Shown here one piece after another: positions 16,670 to 27,746 of a DNA stretch of 64,000 nucleotides (positions are counted from its first letter, which is position 1; each line of letters starts with the position of its first letter). A model generated the notes under the pieces. It saw only the letters and a list, made by a program, of their open reading frames with translations, was not told where the DNA came from and searched no databases. Made by a program: the position numbers and the translations under genes. Source of the stretch: Candidatus Cloacimonadota bacterium (GTDB taxonomy: Bacteria > Cloacimonadota > Cloacimonadia > Cloacimonadales > Cloacimonadaceae); assembly GCA_012728875.1 (NCBI GenBank), contig JAAYEF010000032.1, positions 1 through 64,000 of the forward strand, written 5' to 3'.

Positions 16670-17408
16670 GCACCAAAGATATGATCCGCCCCTATGGCGA
16701 CACTTCCGGCGACGGCAAGATGCAGTTGTCCTTCAGTTTACCCGTTCCTGCTGACGCCTGGGGCAAGGAGGCTGCGCGCCTGCTGCTCAAAGGCATGGGC
16801 TTCGATGAAATCGAGGTTTGCAGTTTACGCGATTTGGGCGAAGGGTTCACCCATTTCATCGCCTATGCTGCCACCGGTGCTTTTGTGGATCCCGCTTCCA
16901 TCAAGGTGAAAGTGGTGGAAACCCCGGTGATGGATATGGACGCCACCGATGCCTATATTGCTGAAAACATTGGCAGAGAGCTCACCGTGGTGGGCGCCTG
17001 CATCGAAAGTGACGCCCACACCGTTGGCATCGACGCCATCATGAATATGAAAGGCTACAACCATCGCTTTGGGCTGGAACGCTATCAGATGTTCAATGCC
17101 ATCAACATGGGGGCGCAGGTCCCCTCGGAAGAGCTTTTACGCCGTGCGCGTGAGGAAAACGCAGATGCGGTCTTGGTTTCCCAGGTTGTCACGCAAAAAA
17201 ACATCCATATCGAAAACCTCACCAAGCTGATCGAACTGGCGGAAGCAGAGCAGCTTCGCGACAAGATGCTCTTCATCTGCGGCGGTCCGCGCATTTCTCA
17301 CGAACTTGCCATCGAACTGGGCTACGATGCAGGATTTGGCACGGGCTCCTATTCCACTGATGTGGCGTCGTTTATCGCCATCAGTATCGCAGAAAAACAA
17401 AGCGCCAA

Positions 17409-17412
<4 letters not shown>
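16666..17412 (+). CDS. kamE: Lysine 5,6-aminomutase beta subunit (B12-binding)
   Basis: A 248-residue KamE. It carries a Rossmann-type cobalamin domain with the base-off DxHxxG motif as DAHTVG near residue 124 and a later GGPRISH segment. The Lys that forms an internal Schiff base with pyridoxal phosphate in the family is expected within the YNHRFGLERY region or near it, but was not assigned with certainty. It overlaps kamD (ATGA) and the following rseP (GTGA), so all three are translationally coupled. This subunit carries adenosylcobalamin, so the organism must import or make B12; no cobalamin riboswitch was recognised upstream. Confidence 0.95.
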
Positions 17413-19809
<2,397 letters not shown>

Positions 19810-19863
19810 AAACCAGATCGCATCTTTTTATCCTGAAAACAAGATAAACTCCATACTCCCAAA

Positions 19864-20223
19864 TTAAGCCAACTCCCTCAACGCCGTCGCCGCTTCGCGC
19901 AGGCTGGGACGCTTTCCCCTGTAGCGCGGAATGATGTGCATATGGAAATGAAACACCGTTTGTCCCGCCGCCTTTCCGCAATTCATCAGCAGCTTGAAGC
20001 CGTCGGGCTGATATTTCTCTGTCAGCATTGTCTTTAGCCTCAGGCTGAGTTCATGCAACGCAGCGGCTTCCTCCGGCAGAAGCTCAAAAAAATCCCTCAC
20101 ATGACGTTTGGAAACGATGAGGCTGTGTCCCTGGGAAGCGGGGCGGATATCGGCAATGGCTTGAAAATATTCATTTTCAGCCAGAACGGCATCTTTTTTG
20201 ATTTTACAAAAGGGGCAATCCAT
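19864..20223 (-). CDS. HIT family nucleotide-binding protein
   Basis: A 119-residue histidine-triad protein of the Hint type. The N-terminal metal motif CPFC, the central RPASQGHSLIVSKRH segment and the C-terminal HIT motif HFHMHIIPR (HxHxHxx) are intact, so purine nucleoside phosphoramidase or AMP-lysine hydrolase activity is expected. The start is at MDCPFC, where homologues begin; the upstream 15 codons of the open frame are not conserved. It is convergent with tgt and divergent from tldD-2, with a 190-nt shared upstream region that contains an inverted repeat. Confidence 0.92.
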   Translation of the reverse strand: MDCPFCKIKKDAVLAENEYFQAIADIRPASQGHSLIVSKRHVRDFFELLPEEAAALHELSLRLKTMLTEKYQPDGFKLLMNCGKAAGQTVFHFHMHIIPRYRGKRPSLREAATALRELA

Positions 20224-20292
20224 GTTGTTTATAAACCTCCATCTCATTGTTTGGCAGGCTGTTCCCACTTTTGCAAACCTTGCAAAAACCCC

Positions 20293-20331
20293 GCATTGCT
20301 GTCAATGGCAAAATCCGCCTTGACAGCATTG
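20293..20331. promoter_or_regulatory. Inverted repeat in the hit/tldD-2 divergent region
   Basis: Perfect 8-bp arms GCTGTCAA (20298-20305) and TTGACAGC (20320-20327), 14 nt apart, with partial symmetry outward. Each arm also contains a TTGACA box pointing away from the centre, so this may be two back-to-back -35 elements or an operator. Confidence 0.45.
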
Positions 20332-20415
20332 GCGCTCCCATTTTTCTGAAATTAAAGGCTTTTTTGATCTGTGGGCAGATGAAATGCGCCAATAAAAATC
20401 CCAAGAGGAGGATTT

Positions 20416-21858
20416 ATGAAATATCTCGATCTGGCCATGAACGCGGCTGAAAGCCTCGGTGCCGAATATGCCGACATCCGCGTTCAAAAGACCACCGACG
20501 AGGTGATCTTTCTGCAAAACCTGAGCCTGAAAAACACTTCCAACAGCGTTCTTTATGGCTATGGCATCCGTTTTTTTAAAGACGGAGCCTGGGGTTTTGC
20601 CCATTCCAACGTATTTTCGGATGAAGCCGTGCTGGAAACCGTGAAACGCGCAGCGGAAATTGCCGAGCTTTCCGCCAAGATGAACCGGCCCAAACAATTA
20701 CGGCTGGCCCCCGAACGCAGCTACATTGCCAAATATGAAACCCCGGTGCTGAAAGACCCCGCCTGCATCCCGCTGAAGGAAAAAATTGAACTGATGCTGG
20801 AAGTGAACCGCACCATGCTGTCTTTTGAAGGCATCCGCCGTGCAATGTTCTACCTGGTGATGCACCGTGATGAAAAGCTGTTTGGCAGCACCCTAGGCAG
20901 CCGGCTGGAACTGAACACGCAGTGGATCACTCCAGTGATGACAGCCACAGCGGTTCATGATGGAGACAGCCAAAGCCGCAGCTTTAACGACGGCGGCCGT
21001 GCCGCCGGCTGGGAGTGGATTGAAAGCCTGAACCTGATTGAAAAATCCAAACAGGTGGCGGAAGAAGCCCTGATCAAAGTCAAGGCCGAACCCTTGGGTC
21101 CGGAACAACGGCGCACTCTGATTTTGGATCCCAACCATCTGGGGCTCACCATGCACGAAAGTGTGGGTCACCCCACCGAACTGGACCGCGTTTTGGGTTG
21201 GGAGGCCGACTACGCCGGCATTTCCTTTGCCACTCCGGAGAAGCTGAAAAACTACCGTTATGGCAGCGAAATCGTCAACTTCATGGGTGACAACACGCTC
21301 TGCGAAGGCCTTGCCACAGCAGGCTTCGACGACGACGGCGTGCCCGGACAAAAATGGTTCATCATCAAAGACGGCATCCTGAACGAATATGGCAGCACGC
21401 GCGACACCGCCTTGGAAATCGGGCTGGAAAGCTCTCGCGGCTGCAACCGCGCCACCTACTATTATGATCAGCCCATAAACCGCATTCCAAACCTCTATCT
21501 TCTGCCCGGAAAAGAGGAATTGACCCCAGCCGAGCTTATCGCAGACACCGAAGACGGAGTTTACATCCAAGGTCAGGGCAGCTTTTCAATCGACCAGCAC
21601 CGGGTTAATTTCCAATTCGGCGGCGATTTCTTCTGGGAAATCAAAAATGGTAAACTGCACCGTCCGTTGAAAAAAGTGCTCTACAAATCCAACAACCCCG
21701 AATTCTGGAACAGCTGCGACGCCATCTGCGACGAACGTTTCTGGCGCCCCTTCGGCGTGATCAACTGCGGCAAGGGACAGCCCAGCCAAACCGCGCGCAT
21801 GACCCATGGTGCCAGCACAGCCAGATTCCGCAACATCCGCGTGGGAGGTTCACAATGA
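20416..21858 (+). CDS. tldD: TldD family zinc metalloprotease (pair 2)
   Basis: A 480-residue TldD with the zinc motif HESVGH near residue 240 and the C-terminal CGKGQP Cys segment. It is the same length as the TldD at 763-2202, but the sequences differ over most of their length (for example HESVGHPTELDR here against HESVGHATEADR), so this is an old duplication or separate acquisition rather than a recent copy. The start has a GAGGAGG box 6 nt upstream. It overlaps its tldE partner by 4 nt. The role of a second complete pair is unknown; different peptide substrates are likely. Confidence 0.93.
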   Translation: MKYLDLAMNAAESLGAEYADIRVQKTTDEVIFLQNLSLKNTSNSVLYGYGIRFFKDGAWGFAHSNVFSDEAVLETVKRAAEIAELSAKMNRPKQLRLAPERSYIAKYETPVLKDPACIPLKEKIELMLEVNRTMLSFEGIRRAMFYLVMHRDEKLFGSTLGSRLELNTQWITPVMTATAVHDGDSQSRSFNDGGRAAGWEWIESLNLIEKSKQVAEEALIKVKAEPLGPEQRRTLILDPNHLGLTMHESVGHPTELDRVLGWEADYAGISFATPEKLKNYRYGSEIVNFMGDNTLCEGLATAGFDDDGVPGQKWFIIKDGILNEYGSTRDTALEIGLESSRGCNRATYYYDQPINRIPNLYLLPGKEELTPAELIADTEDGVYIQGQGSFSIDQHRVNFQFGGDFFWEIKNGKLHRPLKKVLYKSNNPEFWNSCDAICDERFWRPFGVINCGKGQPSQTARMTHGASTARFRNIRVGGSQ

Positions 21859-23135
21859 ACCCGCTTTTCGAAAAAATCGCCCAATTCGTTAAAAACAATT
21901 GTCAGGCAGACGATTACACTCTGAATATCAGCCTCGGCGACAGCCATGAAACCCGCTTTGCCCAAAACGGCATCACCCAGCATATTGCAGGACCGAACCT
22001 TTCCATCAATCTTGAAGTTGCCTTCGGACAAAAAACCGGCTCCTGCAGGGTGAATCAGGCCGATGAAGAAACCCTGAAATATCTGATCCAAACTGCACAG
22101 GACATTGCCCGCTACAATCGTCCCGACCCGGAATATATGCCCAGCGTGGGTGCGCAGGAACTGCCCAAGGTGGACAACTCCGACCCTGAAACCCGCGAAC
22201 TGGAACCGGAAAAGATGGTGGAAATCGTGTCCGAATCCATTGCACGTGCAAAAGCATGGGATGCAACAGTTTCCGGCATGACCGAAAAACACCTGTGGGA
22301 GGTGGGACTCTTCACCAAAAACGGATTTGCAGGCAGCGACACCAGCACAAACTTTGGCCATTCCATGACCCTGAAAAAAGGCTCCGTGGAAACCAAGGTA
22401 TCCTACAGCGCAAAAGATTTTGGCGGCTTTTCCCTGGAAGAAGAACTGGATCGCCTGGGCAGCCAGGCCGACAGTTTGGCAGATCTGCACGATTTTGACC
22501 CCGAGAAAATTCCCGTGATCCTGCGTCCCAGCGCTTGGGAAGAACTGCTTTGGTTCATGGCTTGGATGATGAACCGGCGCCAAAGCGATGAAGGCTTCAC
22601 GCCCTACACCGGAAAGCTTGGCGAAGCCTTTTTCGGACCCAAATTCAGCCTGCGCTCCACCCTTAAAGAAGCCCGGCTTTCTGCTTTGCCCTGGGATATG
22701 GAAGGAATTGCAAGCAAAGAAATCACTTGGGTGGAAAACGGCGTGTTGAAAAACCTGCCCACAAACAGGCACTGGGCCAAAGAAAAGAACATCGAGCCCC
22801 TCAGCGTTTACAATTTCTTCATCCCCGGCGACGATGTGAGCGAAGAAGAAATGATGGCAATGGTTCCCAGAGGCTTGATCATCAACCGTTTTTGGTATAT
22901 CCGCACCGTGGATGCCAAAGCCGGCGAATTCACAGGAATGACCCGCGATGGCGTGCTCTATTTTGAGGATGGAAAAGTGAGGCACGCGGTTAACAACCTG
23001 CGTTTCAATGAGATTCCTCACGATGCCACCAGACGGATTTTGGCTTTGGGAAAACAAGAATTGACATCCAGCATCGGTTTGATGCCCAGTCTCATGATTG
23101 ACGGCTTCAATTTTGTTGACAAAACCAGTTTCTGA
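21855..23135 (+). CDS. pmbA: TldE/PmbA family partner of TldD (pair 2)
   Basis: A 426-residue TldE/PmbA-like protein without HExxxH. The conserved family C-terminus GMTRDGVLYFEDGKV followed by NNLRFNE is present, close to the equivalent GLTRDGTFLIEDGKI of pair 1. It is translationally coupled to tldD-2 through an ATGA overlap. No terminator is evident before the zinc-ribbon gene. Confidence 0.92.
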   Translation: MNPLFEKIAQFVKNNCQADDYTLNISLGDSHETRFAQNGITQHIAGPNLSINLEVAFGQKTGSCRVNQADEETLKYLIQTAQDIARYNRPDPEYMPSVGAQELPKVDNSDPETRELEPEKMVEIVSESIARAKAWDATVSGMTEKHLWEVGLFTKNGFAGSDTSTNFGHSMTLKKGSVETKVSYSAKDFGGFSLEEELDRLGSQADSLADLHDFDPEKIPVILRPSAWEELLWFMAWMMNRRQSDEGFTPYTGKLGEAFFGPKFSLRSTLKEARLSALPWDMEGIASKEITWVENGVLKNLPTNRHWAKEKNIEPLSVYNFFIPGDDVSEEEMMAMVPRGLIINRFWYIRTVDAKAGEFTGMTRDGVLYFEDGKVRHAVNNLRFNEIPHDATRRILALGKQELTSSIGLMPSLMIDGFNFVDKTSF

Positions 23136-23288
23136 AAAAACTTTGAAAAAATATATTGACAGGAAAACGCCTCAATAGAATAGGCTTCACTTTACTGGGA
23201 TATACATTCCTTGAGCTTGTTCCTTTTTATGTTCTGGGATAGCCTCATACCCGAATGTCAGACGTCCCGAACAAAGAAGGAGAAAGTC

Positions 23289-23465
23289 ATGCCGGACAAA
23301 ACATTGGTGTGCAAAGACTGCTCCCGGGAATTCGTGTTCACCGAAGGCGAACAGGAATTTTACCAGGAGAAAGGCTTTACCAACGAACCCCAGCGCTGCC
23401 CAGAATGCCGCAAAGCAAAAAAGCAGCAATTTAACCGTAACAGATTTCAGCGCAATTCAAACTGA
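23289..23465 (+). CDS. Small zinc-ribbon protein
   Basis: A 58-residue protein with two CxxC pairs (CKDC and CPEC) about 30 residues apart, matching the probable zinc-ribbon domain family (zf-trcl), and a basic Lys/Gln/Asn/Arg-rich C-terminus that could bind nucleic acid. The start is at MPDKT with AGGAG upstream; the longer frame would include a non-conserved leader. A TTGACA box at 23156-23161 may belong to its promoter. A strong terminator follows, so it is probably monocistronic. Function unknown. Confidence 0.85.
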   Translation: MPDKTLVCKDCSREFVFTEGEQEFYQEKGFTNEPQRCPECRKAKKQQFNRNRFQRNSN

Positions 23466-23491
23466 TGCGTAAACGCTGATAAATCAATGCG

Positions 23492-23519
23492 CCGCCGTCC
23501 CCGATTGGACGGCGGTTTT
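23492..23519 (+). terminator. Terminator after the zinc-ribbon gene
   Basis: A perfect 9-bp stem CCGCCGTCC/GGACGGCGG with a 6-nt loop, followed by TTTT. Confidence 0.9.
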
Positions 23520-23534
23520 CTTTTACCTGAAAAA

Positions 23535-23825
23535 TCAGGGTAAATGGATGACGGTCTTCTCCCCCGCTTCGATGGTGAAGTCTTCATTTTGCACCCAGTT
23601 TTTTGAACGGAGTTCCAAAACATGGTTGCCAGCTTTGAGACGCACTCTTTGTGTGTCTTCGGCAGGATCCACTCCAACCAGGTTTCCATCCACTCTGGCT
23701 TCCCGGTTCACCATGCTGCCGGAAAGGATGAGGTAGCCATATTCGCTTGGCTTTCCAGAATTCGTGGAAGCGCAAGCACTTAGAAGCAGCAGAATCAAAA
23801 GGGCAAACGTGATGCGAACTTTCAT
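23535..23825 (-). CDS. PEGA-like lipoprotein
   Basis: A 96-residue lipoprotein. A hydrophobic signal (MKVRITFALLILLLL) ends in the lipobox LSAC. The mature part resembles a single PEGA domain (ARVDGNLVGVDPAEDTQRVRLKAGNHVLELR), a small beta domain found in surface proteins. The start is at MKVRI, with TTGGAGA upstream. It probably sits in the periplasm or outer membrane. It is transcribed convergently with the zinc-ribbon gene. No functional partner is visible nearby. Confidence 0.8.
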   Translation of the reverse strand: MKVRITFALLILLLLSACASTNSGKPSEYGYLILSGSMVNREARVDGNLVGVDPAEDTQRVRLKAGNHVLELRSKNWVQNEDFTIEAGEKTVIHLP

Positions 23826-23943
23826 TGTCTTTCTCCAAAAATAAGTTTTCAGCTTGATTTTCAACTGAACACTATTCCAAAGCCATGAGCATCTTTGTCA
23901 AGCCCAAGTTTGTGGAAAAAACCCCGGCACGTGATCCAGACAC

Positions 23944-23970
23944 AAAAAAACCCGGCGTTGAAACCGGGCT
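23944..23970 (-). terminator. Terminator after frr
   Basis: Minus-strand CCCGG/CCGGG stem with an 8-nt loop, followed by seven T residues, about 25 nt past the frr stop. Confidence 0.85.
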
Positions 23971-23995
23971 TGATTATAGAGAAAGGCTGATCTGA

Positions 23996-24550
23996 TCAGA
24001 CTTCCATGATTTCTTTTTCTTTGCCTTTTTCCGCTTCGTCGACCTTTTTGATCCACTCGTCGGTGATGTCCTGAATCTCTTTCAGCAGCTTCTTTTCTTC
24101 ATCTTCGCTGATCTCGGAATCCTTTTCCATCTTTTTGGCCTGTTCATTTGCTTCGCGGCGAATGTTGCGCACTGCAACCCGCGCTTCCTCGGCATATTTT
24201 TTCAGGCTTTTCACAATCTCGCGGCGTTTTTCTTCCGTAAGCGGTTGAAAAGGAAGGCGGATCACGTTTCCGTCATTGTCCGGAGTGATGCCCAGATTTG
24301 CCGCCAGGATGGCTTTTTCGATGTCGGCAAGGGTGGTTTTATCCCAGGGCTGAACCACGATGGTGCGCGGCTCCGGGATGGAGATATTGCAAAGTTGCTT
24401 CACCGGGGTGGGCGTGCCATAATAGTTGATGCGCACGTCGTCCAAGATGGAAGCGCTGGCTCTGCCGGTGCGGACCCTGGAAAATTGATGCAGCAGGGCC
24501 TCGAAGGATTTTTCCATTTTATCTTTTGATATTGCTTTTAACTGTTCCAT
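23996..24550 (-). CDS. frr: Ribosome recycling factor
   Basis: A 184-residue RRF of normal length. It has the hallmark RTGRASASILDDVRINYYGTP (in parts: RTGRAS, YYGTPTPV) and the C-terminal helix with RNIRREAN. With EF-G it splits post-termination ribosomes. It is the last gene of the rplM-rpsI-rpsB-tsf-pyrH-frr translation operon, followed by a terminator. GGAGT lies upstream of the start. Confidence 0.98.
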   Translation of the reverse strand: MEQLKAISKDKMEKSFEALLHQFSRVRTGRASASILDDVRINYYGTPTPVKQLCNISIPEPRTIVVQPWDKTTLADIEKAILAANLGITPDNDGNVIRLPFQPLTEEKRREIVKSLKKYAEEARVAVRNIRREANEQAKKMEKDSEISEDEEKKLLKEIQDITDEWIKKVDEAEKGKEKEIMEV

Positions 24551-24577
24551 TGTTTAAACTCCTTTTACATCTGCTTT

Positions 24578-25282
24578 TCAGGGATGAATGAGGGTGCCGC
24601 TGTCGGCATCGGTGATGGCCTGACCCAAGCCACCGGGTTGATTGATATTGAAAATCTTGATGGGCATGCCATTGTCGCGTGCCAGCGAAAAGGCTGTCAT
24701 GTCCATCACCCTCAGTTTTTGCTCGAGGCATTGGTCGAAGGTGGCATCGCGGATCAGCTTGGCATCGGGGTTTTGGGCGGGATCGGCATCATAAAGACCG
24801 TCCACCTTGGTTCCCTTCAAAACCAGATCCAGCTTCAGTTCCACCGCACGCAACACGGCTGCGGTGTCCGTTGTGAAAAACGGATTCGAGGTTCCACCGC
24901 CCAGGAGGCAGATTTTTCCGTCTGCCAAGGCTTGGGAAGCTGCTCTGGAAGTGTAGCGATCCGCCACTGCATCCATGCTGAAGCTTGAAAAAACCTGCGT
25001 GGCCTGGCCTTTGGCCTGTAAAACCTGCGCCAGATACAACGAGTTTTGGACAGTGGCAAGCATGCCGATCTGGTCCAGCACCACCCGGTCCAGAGCTTGG
25101 TTTTTCCAGCTTCCACCGCGGAATATATTGCCGCCGCCAACCACAATCGCCAAGCCCACGCCCAGATTTTTGGCTGCGATGATCTCGTCGGTGAGACCAT
25201 CGATCACGGCGTCATCATAGCCAAAACCCTGGGTTCCGGCAAGGATTTCTCCGCTGAGCTTGAGCAAAAAGCTTTGGGACAT
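24578..25282 (-). CDS. pyrH: UMP kinase
   Basis: A 234-residue bacterial UMP kinase of the amino acid kinase family. KLSGE (ATP) lies at the N-terminus, followed by the GGGNIFRG phosphate loop, the GGTSNPFFTTD UMP-binding segment and LKGTKVDGLYDADP. It makes UDP for RNA, DNA and envelope sugar nucleotides. It lies between tsf and frr in the conserved order. The Shine-Dalgarno sequence is weak. Confidence 0.98.
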   Translation of the reverse strand: MSQSFLLKLSGEILAGTQGFGYDDAVIDGLTDEIIAAKNLGVGLAIVVGGGNIFRGGSWKNQALDRVVLDQIGMLATVQNSLYLAQVLQAKGQATQVFSSFSMDAVADRYTSRAASQALADGKICLLGGGTSNPFFTTDTAAVLRAVELKLDLVLKGTKVDGLYDADPAQNPDAKLIRDATFDQCLEQKLRVMDMTAFSLARDNGMPIKIFNINQPGGLGQAITDADSGTLIHP

Positions 25283-25290
25283 GGTCTTAT

Positions 25291-25890
25291 TTACTCTCCA
25301 CCCAGTGCGAAACGCACAAAGCGGGCGATCTGGATGTTTTCGCCGGTGCGGGCGATGGCGTCGGTGAGCATGTCTTTCACCGTGCGTCCGCTTTCGCTAA
25401 CCAGTTCCTGTTCCATAAGAGAGTGTTCGGAGCAATATTTTTTGATGCTTCCTTCCACGATCTTTTCAACGATTTCCGGCTTTTTGCCTTCGTTGATGGC
25501 TTTGTTGCGGGCGATCTCGCGCTCTTTATCCAGGATGGCGGGATCGATCTGGTCGGCAGAGACTGCCAGAGGATTTGTGGCTGCGATCTGCAGAGCGATC
25601 TCTTCAGCCAAAGCCCTGTATTCTTCGGTGCGTGCCACAAAGTCGCTTTCGCAGTTCAGTTCCAGCATCACGCCCAGGCGGCCGTTGAAGTGGATGTAGG
25701 AAAAGATGATTCCTTCCTTGGTTTCGCGCAGGGCTTTGCCTTCGGCTTTGGTGATTCCGCGTTCGCGCAGATATTTGATGGCGGCATCGATGTCGCCGTT
25801 TGTTTCGATCAGGGCCTTGCGGCATTCCATCATGCCCACGCTGGTCCTGTCGCGCAGTTCTTTCACCATTGCGGCTGTTACTTCTATCAT
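25291..25890 (-). CDS. tsf: Elongation factor Ts
   Basis: A 199-residue EF-Ts, the short form seen in several phyla (E. coli has about 283). The N-terminal UBA-like domain has LRDRTSVGMMECRKAL, and the core has SYIHFNGRLGVMLELNCESDFVA (in parts: GRLGVMLELN, CESDFVA). The product is the nucleotide exchange factor of EF-Tu. The start is at MIEVTAAMVKEL, with TAGGAG upstream; the longer open frame begins inside the intergenic hairpin region. It follows rpsB in the operon. Confidence 0.97.
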   Translation of the reverse strand: MIEVTAAMVKELRDRTSVGMMECRKALIETNGDIDAAIKYLRERGITKAEGKALRETKEGIIFSYIHFNGRLGVMLELNCESDFVARTEEYRALAEEIALQIAATNPLAVSADQIDPAILDKEREIARNKAINEGKKPEIVEKIVEGSIKKYCSEHSLMEQELVSESGRTVKDMLTDAIARTGENIQIARFVRFALGGE

Positions 25891-25953
25891 TTCAAAACTC
25901 CTAAATATATTGATTTTAGGCGGGGAGGGCTGGCCTCCCCGCAAAGATGGGGA

Positions 25954-26754
25954 TCAGTTTTCTTCAGCGGAAACTTCTGGGGCGGGTGCTGCCACAAGTT
26001 CCACTTCTTCAGGCATTTCTTCTGTTTTTTCTTCTGTCTTTTCCTGAGGAGCGGTGTCGCCGCCTTCACTGGCGATGTTTTTGCCTTCGTTCACGGCGTT
26101 TGCCATCAGGTCGGAAATCAGTTGGATGGCGCGGGTGGCGTCGTCGTTCGAGGGAATCACATAGTCCACGAGGTCGGGGTCGCAGTTTGTGTCCACCATT
26201 GCGATGATGGGCACGCCCAGGATGCGGGCTTCGCGCACGGCGATGTCTTCATAGCCGGTGTCCACGATGAAAATTGCTCCCGGAACTGCGTCCATATCAC
26301 GGATTCCGCCCAGGGAAAATTCAATTTTATCATACATGCGCTGCATTTTCTGCTGTTCCAGCTTGGTATAGTTGTTGATGGTGCCGTCGGCCACGATGGT
26401 TTCGTAATACTTCATCTTATCAACGCTTTTGCGGATGGTGGCCATGTTTGTGAGCATGCCGCCATACCAGCGCTGGTTAACGTAGAACACACCGGATTTT
26501 TCGGCTGCTTCTTTGATGGCAGCCTGCGCCTGCTTTTTGGTTCCCACAAAGAGGATGTATTCCTGCCGGTTGGCAATTTCCTTCAAAAAATGGTAGGCTT
26601 CGTTGATGGCATCGACGGTTTGCTTGAGGTCGATGATGTGGATGCCATTGCGTTTGATGAAGATGTATTTCTTCATCTTGGGGTTCCACTTGAAGGTCTG
26701 ATGGCCAAAGTGGACTCCCGCTTCCAGTAGTTGTTTCATGGTAACTACGGACAT
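25954..26754 (-). CDS. rpsB: 30S ribosomal protein S2
   Basis: A 266-residue S2. MKQLLEAGVHFGHQTFKWNPKM lies at the N-terminus (cited in parts: LLEAGVHFGH, WNPKM), with FVGTKKQAQ, the QRWYGGMLTN segment and VDTNCDP. The C-terminus carries a Glu-rich acidic tail of about 35 residues (EGKN through VSAEEN) beyond the usual core. It follows rpsI with a spacer of about 160 nt and precedes tsf. Confidence 0.98.
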   Translation of the reverse strand: MSVVTMKQLLEAGVHFGHQTFKWNPKMKKYIFIKRNGIHIIDLKQTVDAINEAYHFLKEIANRQEYILFVGTKKQAQAAIKEAAEKSGVFYVNQRWYGGMLTNMATIRKSVDKMKYYETIVADGTINNYTKLEQQKMQRMYDKIEFSLGGIRDMDAVPGAIFIVDTGYEDIAVREARILGVPIIAMVDTNCDPDLVDYVIPSNDDATRAIQLISDLMANAVNEGKNIASEGGDTAPQEKTEEKTEEMPEEVELVAAPAPEVSAEEN

Positions 26755-26918
26755 TTATTCTCCTTGTCTTACGGTTGCTTTTTTCGCGCGGGGATCTAAG
26801 CAATTCAGAGGAACAAACTCCCCACCGCCTTGCAACTCCCGGCGCGATTTTTTGGTTTGATGTTTAATGCTGTCCATTCGGTCCCAAAGGGGGAGGGAAA
26901 ACCTCCCCAAAACCCGGA

Positions 26919-27305
26919 TCAACGTTTGGAGAACTGGAATCTCTTTCTGGCTTTCGGTCTTCCGCTCTTTTTGCGCTCCACCATGCGGGGGTCGCGAGTC
27001 AGGAAACCGCGGGCTTTGAGGCTTTTGCGATAGTTTTCGTCGTATTCCACCAAGGCACGGGAAATTCCGTGACGGATGGCTCCGGCTTGACCGCTGAGGC
27101 CGCCGCCGGAAACGTTCACATAAACGTCGAAGCTGTCGCTGATGCCAAGTTCCTGAAGTGGCTGTTCCACAACCATTTCCAAGGTTTCACGCTGGAGATA
27201 TTTCTTCATCTGAACCTTGTTGATGATGCGTTTGCCAGTTCCGGGAGCGATGCGCACGCGCGCCACGGCGTTTTTCCTTCTGCCAACTGCATTGTAAGTT
27301 TGCAT
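26919..27305 (-). CDS. rpsI: 30S ribosomal protein S9
   Basis: A 128-residue S9 with the conserved [12 protein letters not shown] start, the [15 protein letters not shown] central motif and the basic C-terminal tail ending RKRFQFSKR that reaches the P-site tRNA. It starts 3 nt after rplM with a GGAG box. Confidence 0.98.
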   Translation of the reverse strand: MQTYNAVGRRKNAVARVRIAPGTGKRIINKVQMKKYLQRETLEMVVEQPLQELGISDSFDVYVNVSGGGLSGQAGAIRHGISRALVEYDENYRKSLKARGFLTRDPRMVERKKSGRPKARKRFQFSKR

Positions 27306-27308
27306 AGA

Positions 27309-27746
27309 TTATTTCTCCTTCAGACTGAGTTCCACCGGCTGCTGGGCGGCATGGGGATGCTCGCTGCCGGCATAGACTTTGAGTTTCTTGAACATGGCGT
27401 CTCCCAACACGGTTTTGGGCATCATGCCGCGCACGGCGTGTTCAATGATGCGGGTGGGATGCTGCTCAAGCATCTTTTCGAATGGGATCTCCTTGAGACC
27501 GCCGGGGTAGCCACTGTAGCGCTGATAGCTCTTTTGCAGGCTTTTGAGCCCGGTGACGTGCACTTTGTCGGCATTGATCACGATCACGTAATCACCGGTG
27601 TCGATGTTGCGCACGTAGTAAGGCTTGTTTTTGCCGCTAAGGATGGCAGCTATCCTTGTGGATAGGCGTCCCAAAGGCAGATCCGTGGCATCGACAACAT
27701 ACCAGGTGCGCTGGATGTCGTCGGGCTTCGGAGTGAGAGTATTCAT
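27309..27746 (-). CDS. rplM: 50S ribosomal protein L13
   Basis: A 145-residue L13. It contains TWYVVDATDLPLGRLSTRIA (cited in parts: WYVVDA, LGRLSTRIA), GDYVIVINADKVHVTG, and the AVRGMMPKTVLGDAMFKKLKVYAG signature region. It is the first gene of the six-gene translation operon on the minus strand, with AAAGGAG upstream. Confidence 0.98.
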   Translation of the reverse strand: MNTLTPKPDDIQRTWYVVDATDLPLGRLSTRIAAILSGKNKPYYVRNIDTGDYVIVINADKVHVTGLKSLQKSYQRYSGYPGGLKEIPFEKMLEQHPTRIIEHAVRGMMPKTVLGDAMFKKLKVYAGSEHPHAAQQPVELSLKEK

